A stretch of DNA of 64,000 nucleotides, from the NCBI GenBank assembly GCA_000611775.1, contig KK106983.1:1018575-1082574 (forward strand), in the 5' to 3' direction. Origin of the DNA: Umbilicaria muhlenbergii. Taxonomy: Eukaryota; Ascomycota; Lecanoromycetes; Umbilicariales; Umbilicariaceae. This document shows, piece by piece, positions 23,804-35,985 of this stretch. The position numbers and the translations under genes were made by a program. The notes beneath the pieces are model-generated. The model worked only from the letters and a program-made list of their open reading frames with translations, had not been told where the DNA came from and made no database searches. Each line of letters begins with the position of its first letter. Positions within the stretch are counted from its first letter, which is position 1.

Positions 23804-26800
23804 TGCGGTTCGAAGTCTCCTCGAATCCAGCTCTGGGGTATTTCTGTACCAGGCTGGAATATAACCCTTGCTTTAATCGAAGGGACCCCAGCGCTGGGAA
23901 TTCCGTAAATGCAGGAAGCAATGCACTGTCGATTACCGACAACGCACGCACGAGGTGACAGGCGCTTATGATGCAAGACAATATTCTATATGTACAACGG
24001 AAACAGGCAAACGCATACCACTGTCGAGTCCATATCGAGGCAGGAATCGGGAGCTCGCGAAAAAGATTGTGGGGAGGAGAAAAATTGATAAGTACAATCT
24101 GGAACAGTGCACACGCATATCATTATTAAGTATTGACAAGGACATGGACTCACTAGATTCGATGACAGGATCCAGGGTATTTTGAAGCCTCAGGAGGACA
24201 AGGACCTATGGGGTATCGAGCTTTCTAGGGTCCATCCTAGGCGGAATCCGGGCGGTGACTTTCCCCAATGCCCAGGCACCCGCAAAGCATTCGGACGAGT
24301 AACCTTGGGAGGAGCCACAGCCTCGGGTGCAACTTTGCTTAACATCTCCATATTGCCGCGCCTAGTAGCACCGCTAGTACGGGATACCGGCGGTTTCACC
24401 ATCCATTGGATTTCATAGGTCGGGCCTACCCACTGCGTAATGAAAGCGAAGAGCAACTTAGCAAGACTACCACGGCCATGGCCCCGCTGCCCACGGACGT
24501 GATCGACGTACCAGGTCCCCGGCCCAGGGCCCAGGCTTTGGTGTGTGATTTGACTGGTTGTAACCGTGACAAGCCTGACAGGAGGCACACGCAGTGACGC
24601 ATGGCAGGTGCATCGGCCACGGGCCAGGGGACATGGACCATGAGCGGAGAGAAAGTGAGGCCGAACCAATGTTGGGCACTTTGGACAAGCTTCGGATCGA
24701 CACACGCGGTAGAAATCAGGGGCAGGAAAGGCTGTTGAAAGCGAACTTTCGACGTTGCAATTTGATCTGTGCCACATGGAGCAAACGCGATGAGGACGAA
24801 CCGGGATGCGGTTGAACTTTTCGAATGTGGGCCGGAGCCACAGCCAGGATTAGCAATTCTAGCACGGGTAGCACCAACGTCTGGAGCCGTTCTTCCAGCT
24901 CCCCTCCCCTGAAGCCACGGGGCGAGCATGGACATGGGCGGTTGGGGGCACGCGGAGGTGCGTAAGTTATACAGGAGCGTGAGGAAGTGCCCCTCAAAAA
25001 CGTGCTACCTTCAAGCCTCGTCCCCGCCGCTGGCTGCCATTCATGCTTTACTCCGATAGCTCCAAAGGGCTGATACGCAACCTTCCCGTGATCGAACAGT
25101 CCATAGGACAATAGTCCAGTTCCGTTGATTTGTCCAGAAAAGGCAGATTGGTACGTTACAAAGTACAAACTTACAATGCCTCGGCGAGCTCGGCCAGCAT
25201 GAGACTGACACTTGGGAAAGTGCGGAGAACAGAGGACAGGGAAGCAAGCAGGAGGATGGAAGTCGCACGATCAACTTTATCCAGCATTACTGCAAGGTCT
25301 AATGGAATTGGGTTGGTCGGCCGATATCGCCCAGGCAAGCTGGAATCCCACCTTGATTGAAAGTGATCCATATGGCCAGTGTACCTCGTACTTCCGTAGC
25401 AACTCAGAGTCCGGTGATATTGATCCATCGACAAGTGATGCCTCTCAGCTGGGCTGTCACGCTTCATGCGCGATTCAGCTATGGAAAAGCCTCATGGGCA
25501 TCTCTTGGGAACTAAATGTTAATGGTACTCTGGGAAGAAATCGCTTGGTCCTCGTACTGGATCCCTCTACGGAAGTACGGTTAACCTGGAAGAAGAGCAA
25601 AGTATGCCGGGGAAGCCCAACTTTTGCCGCTTGATGGAAGGTTTATCGTGCATGGAAATGTCTCCACAGGCGATAATGGCGTGGCTACTTGGCGCGCCTG
25701 TGTGTCGTGCTGGCGCAAGTCGTAAATGAGATCGCCTCTCGAATCTGACATGCATAGTGCACTGTGCGAAGAATCCTCCTGGCACCTACGAATCAATCGA
25801 ATGATGTGCTTCATAGACGTTCCAAGTAAAAGCGCAGCGCGCTTCGCGTCAATGCAAGCTGCCTTAGTCTGGTCGAGGGGTTTCCCAATCACCGGCCATG
25901 GCTCAACCTTGTCGTTGACGAGCAACAGAGGTGATTGCATAACCCTTCCCGCGGGTCCTGAGGAATCCCTCGATGGGGATTCGGATCGGTCCGATCGAAG
26001 TTCTGCGCTATTTTCTCACCCAATAGAAGGGGCTATTGCATCTATTGTAGCTATGATGGAGTGGGATAACGGCCAACGAATCATGTATCTACTGTGTACT
26101 CAAGCCCGGAGTCGGGCTACTCTACCGGAGGATATACACCTAAACAGTCACGGTGAAGCTTGCCAGCTCAGTCATGTTACCACACCAAACAAATACAAAG
26201 AAACCGCCAGCTGCAAGGCTGTGGAACTAAACAAGCTGTACGTGTCTGCAGTTGTGATGCCATTCTATATCTGCTCTTGCTATGAAGTTGTCCTCTGGAG
26301 ACTTCTCCGCTATCGTTCTTCAGTGTGTACTTTGGTAGAGTTGCCCGACTATTGATACAAGATTTCACGACTCGCAAAACGGTCAGAAATGATAGGACCA
26401 TTGTGCTCTTTAGATAGTGATCGTTGTGAGCGCCAATGCTTGCATCCCAATCAGTTCTTCTTTGCGTACAATACTTCGATGAACTGCTCGGGACTTCCTA
26501 CACTGGACACTGGCCAAGGTAGAGGAGGTTCCAGATCCTTGATTTGTACTCGTAGTGGAATACCAATTTAACGATCTCGGAGTAAGGATATCAATCGACA
26601 TCGGTTGTAGCAGAGGGCAAACCCGGGTCAGTGAAGTGCCCCACAGTAAGGATGACATGATCACTTCTAGTTAGAACATGGCTGCGTTCTGCGACGGAAG
26701 TCCGGAGCTATAACTTCCTAGTCGGATCTCCCTCATCTTCCGATGACGAGATCTCCTTACAGGGTTTGTCAGATTGGGTAGATAGACCACATCTTAAAGA

Positions 26801-27504
26801 GGACATGTACCCCCGATTGGAGCAATGCGGAAGTGAGACATCGGTAGTATGGGTCGTCCTTTCGAGTCTCGACATACGCATGGAGGTGGGAATACCCTGT
26901 GTACGAGTCAGTAAATACAATCGGAACAAAATCTGTTCAGGTATTGAAAAGAGGAGTGCAAGCGTGATATCAGAAGTCCATATAGATCATCGAAGCCGGT
27001 AAAGGCTTCTGACATAAGAGGTACCAGAAATATTGTGTAATAGGTATGTATCATCATACAATGCTGTAATGGGCAATGAAAGGAAGGCACAGAGAGAGCA
27101 TGCTTACTGTTGATAAATTAGACATCGCACATCTTTTTTGTAACAATGTTAGGCATGTCGAACATAAGGACATAATTAGACAAGGTCACGCCATCCCTCA
27201 TAACCTGAGCTGTGACATTGCAGTGAAAGCTGCAAGCACATGGCAGGGCCATAATATCGATAATGACCATCGAAGACAGTCTTCAGGCCAGTGTGCACAT
27301 CGATCACGATAGGTAGCTTCGAAGATTTGGGAGGCGTAGGAAGCTCTCCAAGTCACACAATCGAAAATTCGAACTCGACGTGCTCGATTCTTTAGCTTCT
27401 CTCGCTAAAATTTAGCGCAGGGCTACACCTCCCACAACTCGACTCCAGATTGCTTCCCTCGCCAACCTCACGACTTCTAACCAGCACACACAGCGTCAGC
27501 AGCC
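23804..27504. other. Gene-poor stretch, no supported gene
   Basis: 3.7 kb between the receptor start and RPS13. The longest open frames (24190-24777 minus, 195 codons; 25726-26355 plus, 209 codons) resemble nothing I know. They lack clear domains, and I could not link them to neighbouring exons. Two short palindromes sit at the RPS13 end and are listed separately. Confidence 0.5.
27361..27417. promoter_or_regulatory. Paired palindromes upstream of RPS13
   Basis: tcgaaaattcga (27361-27372) and cgctaaaatttagcg (27403-27417) lie 88-144 bases before the RPS13 ATG. Both are near-perfect dyads with an AT core. A role as factor-binding sites is a guess. Confidence 0.35.
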
Positions 27505-28222
27505 ATGGGTCGCCTTCACAGTAACGGCAAGGGTATATCTGCCAGCGCAGTCCCATACTCGCGCACCCCTCCAGCATGGCTCAAGACTACGCCGGAGCAA
27601 GTTGTCGACCAGATTTGCAAACTTGCGAAGAAGGGCGCCACACCATCACAGATCGGTGTTGTCCTGAGGGATTCCCACGGTGTCGCCCAGGTGAAGGTCG
27701 TCACTGGTGAGTAGAGCTTCGATACATCCAAAGACTAGTACGAATGCGATGAAAATACTGACGTTCGTTCTGCAGGTAACAAAATCCTCCGCATCCTCAA
27801 ATCAAATGGTACGGTAGACCCTATCGGATGAGTAGTCAATCGGCGGGAGATGGCCACACAAAGTCCATTCGACGAACGAAACATATTATTGCCTCTGCTT
27901 GGTCTCAGACTGACGGAGAGATTTTGCTACATGCTAGGCCTCGCACCCGAAATCCCCGAAGACCTCTACATGTTGATCAAGAAGGTAACACCCGTCGCAA
28001 TCAGTGAAGAACGCCGTGGCATAGTAGCATACTGACAGAATTTCAAAGGCTGTCGCCGTCCGCAAGCACCTTGAACGTAACCGAAAAGACAAGGACTCGA
28101 AGTTCCGTCTTATTCTGATCGAATCGCGCATCCACCGCTTGTCGAGATACTACAAGACCGTTGGTGTGCTACCCCCAACGTGGAGGTACGAGAGTGCTAC
28201 AGCGAGCACCATGGTGGCATAA
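27505..28222 (+). CDS. rps13: 40S ribosomal protein S13 (uS15), 151 aa
   Basis: Exons 27505-27706, 27776-27808 (33 nt), 27938-27984 (47 nt) and 28049-28222; phases close to exactly 151 residues, the usual eukaryotic S13 length. The N-terminus is [20 protein letters not shown] and the core reads [21 protein letters not shown]. It is a component of the small ribosomal subunit that binds 18S rRNA. Two very small internal exons between three introns are typical of fungal ribosomal protein genes. It runs tail to tail with the GH32 gene. Confidence 0.96.
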
Positions 28223-28512
28223 AGCAGGTGTTGAGCATGGTGGGGAGAGACGGTATGGCTTTGCAGAGATTTGGGGGATTGCTATCGATGATTGGGGATG
28301 GATGGACAGTGGAATGATGTTCTAGCACGATGCTACATACCCCAAACCAAATTCAAAGCCTACTCGCATTGAAACCTGACCTAAGTTCTCCAGTGCAAAG
28401 TCAAAGCGTACCTGTAATGAAGTTCAACCTCTCTCCACTACAAAAGTGACGATACGACTTCGTTTATGTGCGAGTACTTACTTTTATCTACCTCTAAGTG
28501 CTCCTCCCTGCA

Positions 28513-30363
28513 TCAAAATCGACCCCAAACATTCCTCCTCGCCATCTGCGTCGAATTCCCCACCACAGTCGAATTTCCCACCACGGTCCCATTCCCCATC
28601 CCCACCTCCTCCACCATCCACGCACTCTGCAAGCCCCAAACCTCAACACTGACCCCAACGCCCTCATTCAGCCCCAGCGTACTAACGACCAAAAGATCCA
28701 ACTCGCCTTCCGGGAAAAAACTCATCGTCGCACTCCTCTGCCCCCCGTCCAGGAAAACCTCCAACAAACTGCGATCGATCACAACCTCCAACCGCCAAGT
28801 CGCCGTAGCCGGATCAATGGGGTTATTCGCACTGACTTTGTCCGTGAAGAACGGATTATCAAACCCGCGCACATTCCCCCTGTCGATGAAGAAATCATAC
28901 TGATTCCCTCCGCCCAAGAAAAACCCTCCGCGCAACGACTCCCCCGTCGCAGACGACAGGAACGTGAAATTCGCCGACCCCGTCACGTTGGCCGCCGGTA
29001 TAGACGTCAGGTTCATAGCGAGATACAACGCGCCGCTGGGGACGCTGGTGCCATAATCGAGGAGCAAGCTGCCGTTGCCCATACTGTTATTAGCGGCCAG
29101 CGGCTCCGGCGTCGAATACAAGCCGGTGAGATTGTAAGGCACGGAAATGAGATCCCAGCCGACCCGGGTGATATTGGCCATGACATTCATCCTGGGCAGC
29201 GACATGGCGGAGCGGAAATTCTCGCGCGGCCCGGTGGGCACAATCTGCGAGTACTGCCAGTTCGAAGCCCAAGCGATGGACAAGGCCGGAGCATTATCCG
29301 GGGTATTGGAGAAGAATTGGCCGGCGTAGTTGTCTTTGCCGAAGTCGGCAATGCGGGCGGCGGCGTCGACGACGACGAAGTGCGTGCCGTTAAAAGTGCC
29401 GGGAAAGTATTGGGTGATGGAGCCGCCGAGGGGCGCGCCGGGGTTGATGGAGATGAGGAGGACGTACATGGGCTCCGGGCCGAAGTTAGTGGATGAGAGG
29501 GGGGAAGACGCGTTGAGGAGGGTGGGCATGGAGACGAGGTTGGGACATTCGTATTGCAGGCCTAGGAGGCCGGCGTGCGTGAAGTTGCTGGCATGTGTCC
29601 AGCTGGTCAGGTTGGGGGAGGTGAAGATTCCGATGGTGAACTCTTGAGCGTAGGCGATGACCATGACCCAGGACGAGGTAGGCGCGTACCAGAACACCTT
29701 CGGATCACGGAATTGGGTGCTGTTAATGGAGAGGACGGGGTTGCCGGCATACTTGGTGAAGGTGTAACCGCCGTCGGTGGAGTAGGCAACCTGTTGTGTT
29801 TCTTCTTGTGCGGTGTTGAGCGTATAGATGGCCACAACGCCGTTGGTCTGGTTGGGGAAGAATCCAGAGGTGTTGTTCGTGTCTATCACTGCAGAGCCAC
29901 TGAAGATGCCTTCGCCCTCGGCGCCGGGATAAATGGCAATGGGCTGGTTGGTCCAGTGGTAAAGGTCACGTGAGGTAGCATGGCCCCAATGCTGGTTGCC
30001 AGCGACGATGCCGGTAGGGTTGTCTGGTGATCTTCGTTAGATGGCTCTGTAAGAATAGTTGTCTGGATGACAAACACTGATAGTAGAGATGATATATGCC
30101 ACTTGGGTCTAAGTGCAAGCCATTCGGATCGTTCCTTTCTCGCAGTCAGCCGCAGTGTCCATGCCATGTCTAGGGTTCCCGTTAGCTTACATGAAATGCT
30201 GTGGTGGGGAGAAATGAATTTGAGGCCTCAGGGCTCCGCTGTAATCACCAGCAATGGGAACACCCGTCGGCACATTGGGCTCCACATAGGTCGATGTTGA
30301 GTTTTGTGCATGGACGACGTTAAGCGCACAGGCTCCAGCAAGGAGCAACGACAAGGATAACAT
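28513..30363 (-). CDS. GH32 glycoside hydrolase (invertase/fructan beta-fructosidase), secreted, 580 aa
   Basis: Exons 30191-30363, 30076-30134, 28513-30023; phases close. A signal peptide is evident ([20 protein letters not shown]). Catalytic motifs of clan GH-J are all present: the nucleophile in HFMNDPNG (D60), the transition-state residue in FRDPK (D184) and the acid/base in QYECPNL (E236). The five-blade propeller is followed by a C-terminal beta-sandwich (LLEVFLDGG). Many N-glycosylation sequons are present. It should release fructose from sucrose, and perhaps inulin or levan, outside the cell; substrate preference cannot be read from the sequence. The second intron uses donor gtttgt. 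The extreme C-terminus is a Val-Val-Gly-Asn-Ser-Thr repeat from a small tandem duplication. Confidence 0.92.
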
Positions 30364-32278
30364 AATCGAGAAGAATCAAGGAGTAGAAGGAAAAGCGAGG
30401 GTCTTGAAAAATGAAGATATATCTCGAAGATATAGTCAAGCCGCTGTACACATGAAATCGGCCAAGTTCAGAGCCTTGTTTCTGTCAGTAACAGACCTGG
30501 CTCGTCACTCGTCATCGACTCTTGTCCGCATGGCGGTGTCCAAGATGTTCGAGCAAGATGACGAGTGGTACATCCACTACCATGAATGCGGATAGAGTAC
30601 ATCGACTACCTGCTCCTTGGCCGGAGCTCTCCCCGCATCTGCTCGACCGCATCGCCGGTGACGGTGTCATTGCAAGGTACCAGGGCAACCACTCGCGCGC
30701 TATGGCTGATCGTTGCCCTTTGCCGTTTGCCCTTTGGGCGTTGACTACCTTAGTTAGGTACCGAGTAAGAAAAAGCACGGCAGGAATTGCGGGGCTTCTG
30801 CGTTATCGATTTTTTAGCGGGGTAAGCGCTGCATCCGCACAAGCTCGACCCCGGAATCCCGGAGCCCAGCACGGGAGTGGAGGGGTGGCTGTGGGACCTC
30901 GATCTGAGCAGCGGGACGAGCCTGGCTGTCGAGGTACATGTGTCATGGAGCTCGTCCCTCGTACTTACAGTCAGGAGGCTGCTCTTGGGCCTGCTCAGGC
31001 CTTTCACGCCGAGATGTAGACCAGTTTACAATTGTCAGAAGCTCACCCAAATCGTCATAACCAAGCTCTTTCACTGAAGCCCCCAGTACCAATCTTGAAT
31101 GCCCCCAATGCGCCTCCCGTAAGCAACTTGTCGTTGGCGTTTCTGTACTCGGTCAAGCAACACTTCCAACAAAGTCCCCTAATCAACACCTCTAACCGCG
31201 AGGCTTTTTCTTGTCGGTCATCCCACCCTCTGCTCCTCCACGTCCCATCTGGTCTGTCATCCCATTCTTCGTCTTCCACCTCTTGCCGATCACCCCCTCC
31301 CCTCGATCCTCCACCCTCTCTACCGGAAGAATAATCCCATATAAAGAACAGATCGATGTATCTGACGGCTCATAATCCCTATCATCTTCCCACACCCGAG
31401 ACAATCTCTTGCCCGTTATGGTAAAAGGATTCCGCCGCACTGAGAGAATGTTCATGATCAGACTTATCTTCTATCATAATCTCCTCAGCCGCGAGACGGA
31501 TTCGGGCTCGGAAGAGCCCGTTGTTTGGCGGCGGCCTGGCGCTCAGCTACGAGCCGCTGCTTCATGACTTTACCGACGCGGGCCCCGGCGTTAGGGGACA
31601 TATGAGGGCCTATGATGACGGCTCGGGCAAGAAGATGTAGTACAAAACGGTCTGCAATCCTTTCCCATATGAGTGACTGCCGAAAGAGAATAGTTGTCTC
31701 GCTTCCGTCGCTTGCGAGGGTTATGCCTATCAACTCCTACTCGTATTCTTTCTCTTGCTCTCGGGAAATCAAAGCAGGCTCCAATCAAGACACGCTGATT
31801 CTCAAGGATGATCCCATCGCTATTGCGAGCTTCTATGAACCAGCCGTCCCGTCTATTCCCCGCCATTAATCCGCACATTTTCAGGGCTGTAGTATCATAT
31901 AGCAGTATCATGGGCATTATGTCAACCCTGAAGCGCGAGGAGCTTGTTCCACATGAATGGCTCATCAGGCAACGCAGGATGGAGGGAAGTATTGAGATAA
32001 CGTTCCCCAATATGGCAATGAATAACCTTGATTAGAGAGAGTTGTTGTTCGGGTAGACCGTCGAAGCACGGATGAAATTCCTGAAATCACAATCGCTGCG
32101 AAGCCATTGTGCAGCCTTGATTAGCTATTCATCTTCACACTCATATGAAGCTTTGGCGTAAGTAGTTAATTGGGGACCAACTGTTGCCAAAACGCTATAC
32201 ACTAGTTATTCGAGATGGTGCGAGTACGGACGACCATGTATGCCACCTAACGTGGCCCATAGTTTCAGCCTCCCAAAG
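30364..32278. other. Intergenic, GH32 promoter and FAN1 3' region
   Basis: No gene recognised. The open frames are 60-165 codons, overlap on both strands and have no familiar motifs. Confidence 0.55.
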
Positions 32279-35080
32279 TCACCCTTCGACCCTAACCTCC
32301 CTAGCAACAGCATTACACAGCTCCACCTTGATCCCGGCACCAGTGAGCACATGGATCCAAAGCCTTTGCGTGTCGCTCAACCGGTCATTCTCCGACTTGA
32401 CTTCAGAGAACATGACTTCCTTACTGTCAGGTCGCCAAAGAAAGAGATCAGGGATGCCACCGCCCCGCTGCTGGTACTCTTGGACCATAACCTTGCACAT
32501 CGTGGCCAGTGCTTCGCCGCGAAAGCATTGGATGATTTCGACGAGGTCGTCAATCTCGAACGCCCAGTCGATGCCAACAACACAAGTCTGCTTCTCACTC
32601 TCGCAGTCATAGACCTCTCGCAGTAGCTTCTCTGCGTCGCCGTTGGCGATTTCTACCAATCTGCGGTTGATTTCGAATGCTCGAGAAGGATAGAAAGCAT
32701 CTGTGTGCAGATCCAAGGGGCACGTCTGATATGGTGTTTGGAAGACATTAGGAATGTAGGTGAAGAGTACGTCGTAGAACAGGTACCCAAACTATATCAG
32801 TCAGCTAACAGGACTTGGCTTTGGGTCTCTCACGTACCAATGTCCGCACGATACCACCTTCAGAATGGTATCCCTTCCAGCCTTGCTCACGATACCAGCT
32901 CAGGCACATGCTCTCAACGCTACATTCCCCACCGCCCTCTCGTTCGTCGACCCAAACAGTCTTGCCTCCTTTCCTGGGCATACTTTGATCGCTGCCTCTC
33001 CGGCTAACGGTACGGCCTCTCGCGGGATCTTTATCGATCCTGATGCCTTCCACCGATCTCTCTACCGGTTTTGCCAGCCTCACATGTCCGAAGTCATGTT
33101 GCTCCCGCTTCACGACCTTCAACGCCTTCTCCAGTTTCATGACCCGTTTTTGCAAGTCGTAGTGATAGATCAAATGGCATTCGTTGTCTTCAAGGCCTTC
33201 CTCACAAGTCTGTAATGATACTTTCTTCCAATGCTTCTTCTGCGCTTCGTCGCTCCGGCCTCTGTTGGGCTCGAGCTCCCACATGTAGTGTTCCTCGAGT
33301 AGAGCCTTCCGCTGATACCACGCACCGCGTCTGGCCGTATGAAAGAGACGCTGGTTCAATAGCTCCGTCAAGATCTGATGCTCCCGTTTATGCTCTTTGA
33401 ACCTACCGAGGACGGCTGTGGCCTTATGTACAATACGGGTATACACCCAAGCGGGGGAGAAGCGGCGCAAATATGCACCTTCACCACTTTCATAGACTCG
33501 GTCCTCTTTCTGCTGCTCTTCGTCGACAAGAACCCTCCACCGCGGATAAACATCTTCGAAGATGTCTTTGACCTTTTGCAGTCCATCCTTGGTCACAGTT
33601 CCGTTAAATTCGAGTATGCTATCCATACGGAATTGTGTCCTGATTGAGGCCTCGAATTCTAATAATGCACCTCTAGATGTGAAGATATTGGTTGATCTCG
33701 AAACGATGTATTCGGGGAAGTTGCGCCTGGAAATCCTAGCCAAAATGATGGTTGTCAGGGAGATCTCAGTCCATTCCGTCGATCGATAAAACACCAGATG
33801 AACTCGTTCGAACAGCTTCAGCGGTGCAGAAGAGAGTCGTATGCAAGAGCCGGTATTAGCTAATATTTTGCGGACGAAATGTGAATTTCGATTGATCCCA
33901 GCGCCATCAATGTTGGCCATGTCCCCGTTCCCATTCTGTTCGAAGAGGCTCCCGTCCGATTTGACAGAGTCTTCGGTATCAGACCTTTTAACACTGGCCC
34001 ATCCAAGCCCTCCTTGCTTCTGACTTGTCCGTCGTAATGCCTTTAGCAACTCGCGCTTGTTCTTGCCTTGGACTTTTGCTTCTTTAGCGATAGTCTTAAG
34101 CTCATCAAGCTTCAAGAGGGTGGACGCTTCTTCAAGCGTGGTGATTCGCCCGTCAGACCCATCAGCGAATGTGAACGGCCCTTCCAATGTAGTACTCTCC
34201 CAACATTCAAGCTCTCCAGGGTTAACCTGAGCGTCTGCCGTTGACGCTGGAAGTGATCGAGGCACAAGTAGCTCTTTCACGGCACCTGGAAGATCCGCAA
34301 TATCGCTGTAGTACCCCAAGCGATTGATTCTGTGCCAAGCAGCAGTCTTTCGTAAAAACAGCCTCACGTATCTGGGGTCTGTTAGTCATGTCATTAAAAA
34401 CGAGATAACACCTTCACACTCTCGTGGATGGTTGAACTGAGATCTTGGACGTACAAGTATTGAGCTTCGTAGCTTAGGCTCCTCCACTGCTCAAAAACAG
34501 CCGTCTCAGCTTCGTCGAAGAGATGCGACTCATCTTCAAGCACTGTCTCGAGCGCGAGATTGAAAGCATCCACGTATATCGAGCTCTTGCCCTGTACCCA
34601 TTTTCTCTGCCCTAACCGGCCATGCAAATCGGAGGGATCTGTTGGTTCTGCAGCCCGAGTCGCTTCGTATTCAGCGATGGCCTTCTTGTCTGTCTTGATC
34701 GGAGGCAATGCACTCTCCAATTCCGTCTTGCGCGAGACTCCTGTAGGAAGTTCTTCGTCTTCATCGCTCTCGGCCTCGGAGTCTGGAATCTCTCGGGCCA
34801 CAAGCCTTGGTCTGGGTGAAGTTGAGGCTTCGTCATCTTCGTCGGATACGTTGCGCGATAGAGAGCTGTCTGTACTGTCGAGTCTCTTCAGCCGCTTTGT
34901 TGCTGGGGTCTCAAAGTCATCATTGAAATTCGTGGATGGAGGATGTCGAATTCGTTGCCCAAGCATCTGATTATGAGCAGCTGGTGTCTGGGCTTCCAGG
35001 ACCATGGCACTGAGCGCCCCTACTCGAAGAAACCAAGGGAGCTTTTGAAGGACGTTTCTGATAGGGGTCGCCCCTAGCAT
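32279..35080 (-). CDS. FAN1: FAN1-type structure-specific nuclease (VRR-NUC), 890 aa
   Basis: Exons 34455-35080, 32838-34371, 32279-32791; phases close. The ATG at 35080 is followed by a disordered acidic N-terminus with DSEAESDEDEE. Joining exons 1 and 2 gives EAQYLYVRLFLRKTAAWHRI, a family signature. A SAP-like helix pair (LLKLDELKTIAKEAKV) and a TPR-rich middle come next. The C-terminal VRR-NUC fold has GGGIPDLFLW and FSEVKSENDRLS, placing metal-binding D835, E850 and K852. The enzyme trims 5' flaps and unhooks interstrand crosslinks. I see no UBZ finger, which vertebrate FAN1 uses to find ubiquitinated FANCD2. It diverges from Sdc1 across 182 bases. Confidence 0.92.
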
Positions 35081-35262
35081 CAAGTTTAGGGCCAGCTAAT
35101 GAGCAATCCGCCATCAAGTCCTCGTCAACTTAGCCTGGCCTCGCGTCGCGTTATCCTCGCGCAGCACTCTCAGCCCTATGGCATCTGAGCCTGAACTGCC
35201 CCGGTAACGCATCAGGCCTACGCACATCCATTACCCTACAATTCCCAGTGTCAACACTTCAA
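35081..35262. promoter_or_regulatory. Shared divergent promoter of FAN1 and Sdc1
   Basis: Only 182 bases separate the two start codons. No TATA box is obvious. Confidence 0.6.
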
Positions 35263-35985
35263 ATGGCAGAAGCAAGTCCAAGCAGCATGTCAGCAGCAGC
35301 CCAAGCCTATCAAGAAAGCATGGAGAAGTACGGCCAGCGCGAGCAGTCCGCACCAGCTCCCACTCCTGCTCCCGCACTCTCTACTACTCCTGCTCCCGCA
35401 CTCTCCACTACAACTGCTCCCGTACTCTCCACTACCACTGCTCCTGGACCCTCCACCATAACTGCCACCGTACTCTCCACTACCACTACTCCCGCAATCC
35501 CACCTACAACTGCAGCCGCTGAAGACACTCCCATGGCAGACGCAGCGGTATGTACCGCTTCAATTCACATCCTATCCCATCCGCTCTAGTATACATGTGG
35601 CTGAACCCGACTTCGCAGCCATCCCCAGCTCCATTACCCCCCTCTACGACCTCCACCCCCGCCCCTCAGCGCACCGCCACGCCCACTCGAACAACAAACG
35701 GCAACATAAGTGCCGAAGTTACTGCTCCCATGCCGTCGAAAGCGGCGCCCCACGGTGCGCCAGCACGGAGATATCTGAACGAGAAGGTTACTGGAGTTCT
35801 ACTGGAGGGAATGAAGAGACTCGCTGCTGAGCAGTATGTCTCCCGCTCCTGCAAATGAGGTAATATTGTGCAGTTGGTGATTGTGGCTGACACGGGCGGA
35901 AACCAGACCGGAAGATCCTTTACGAGTGTTGGGAGAGTATCTGCTGCAAAGGAGTAAGGAGGTGGAGGGCATCGTTGGCGGATAA
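35263..35985 (+). CDS. sdc1: DPY30-motif protein, COMPASS (Set1C) subunit Sdc1-like, 192 aa
   Basis: Exons 35263-35547, 35619-35833, 35907-35985; phases close. The start is ATG 35263. The C-terminal 45 residues form the Dpy-30 dimerisation helices: ARRYLNEKVTGVLLEGMKRL, then AAEQPEDPLRVLGEYLL. In yeast, Sdc1 docks on Bre2 in the Set1 histone H3K4 methyltransferase complex in the nucleus. The N-terminal 140 residues are Ala/Pro/Thr-rich and include six tandem 8-residue units of the PALSTTTA type at about 35380-35517. Confidence 0.88.
35380..35517 (+). repeat. 24-bp coding minisatellite in Sdc1
   Basis: Six diverged copies encode PALSTTPA, PALSTTTA, PVLSTTTA, PGPSTITA, TVLSTTTT and PAIPPTTA. 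The repeat is in frame with the gene. Confidence 0.85.

Noticed and set aside
24190-24935. Overlapping 195- and 169-codon minus-strand frames
   Set aside because: They overlap each other in different frames, resemble no family, and no splice sites join them to other exons.
27707-27937. C/D-box snoRNA in RPS13 introns, as vertebrate S13 genes host U14
   Set aside because: Box-like gatga and ctga words occur, but without a terminal stem or a proper C box; they are more likely a branch point.
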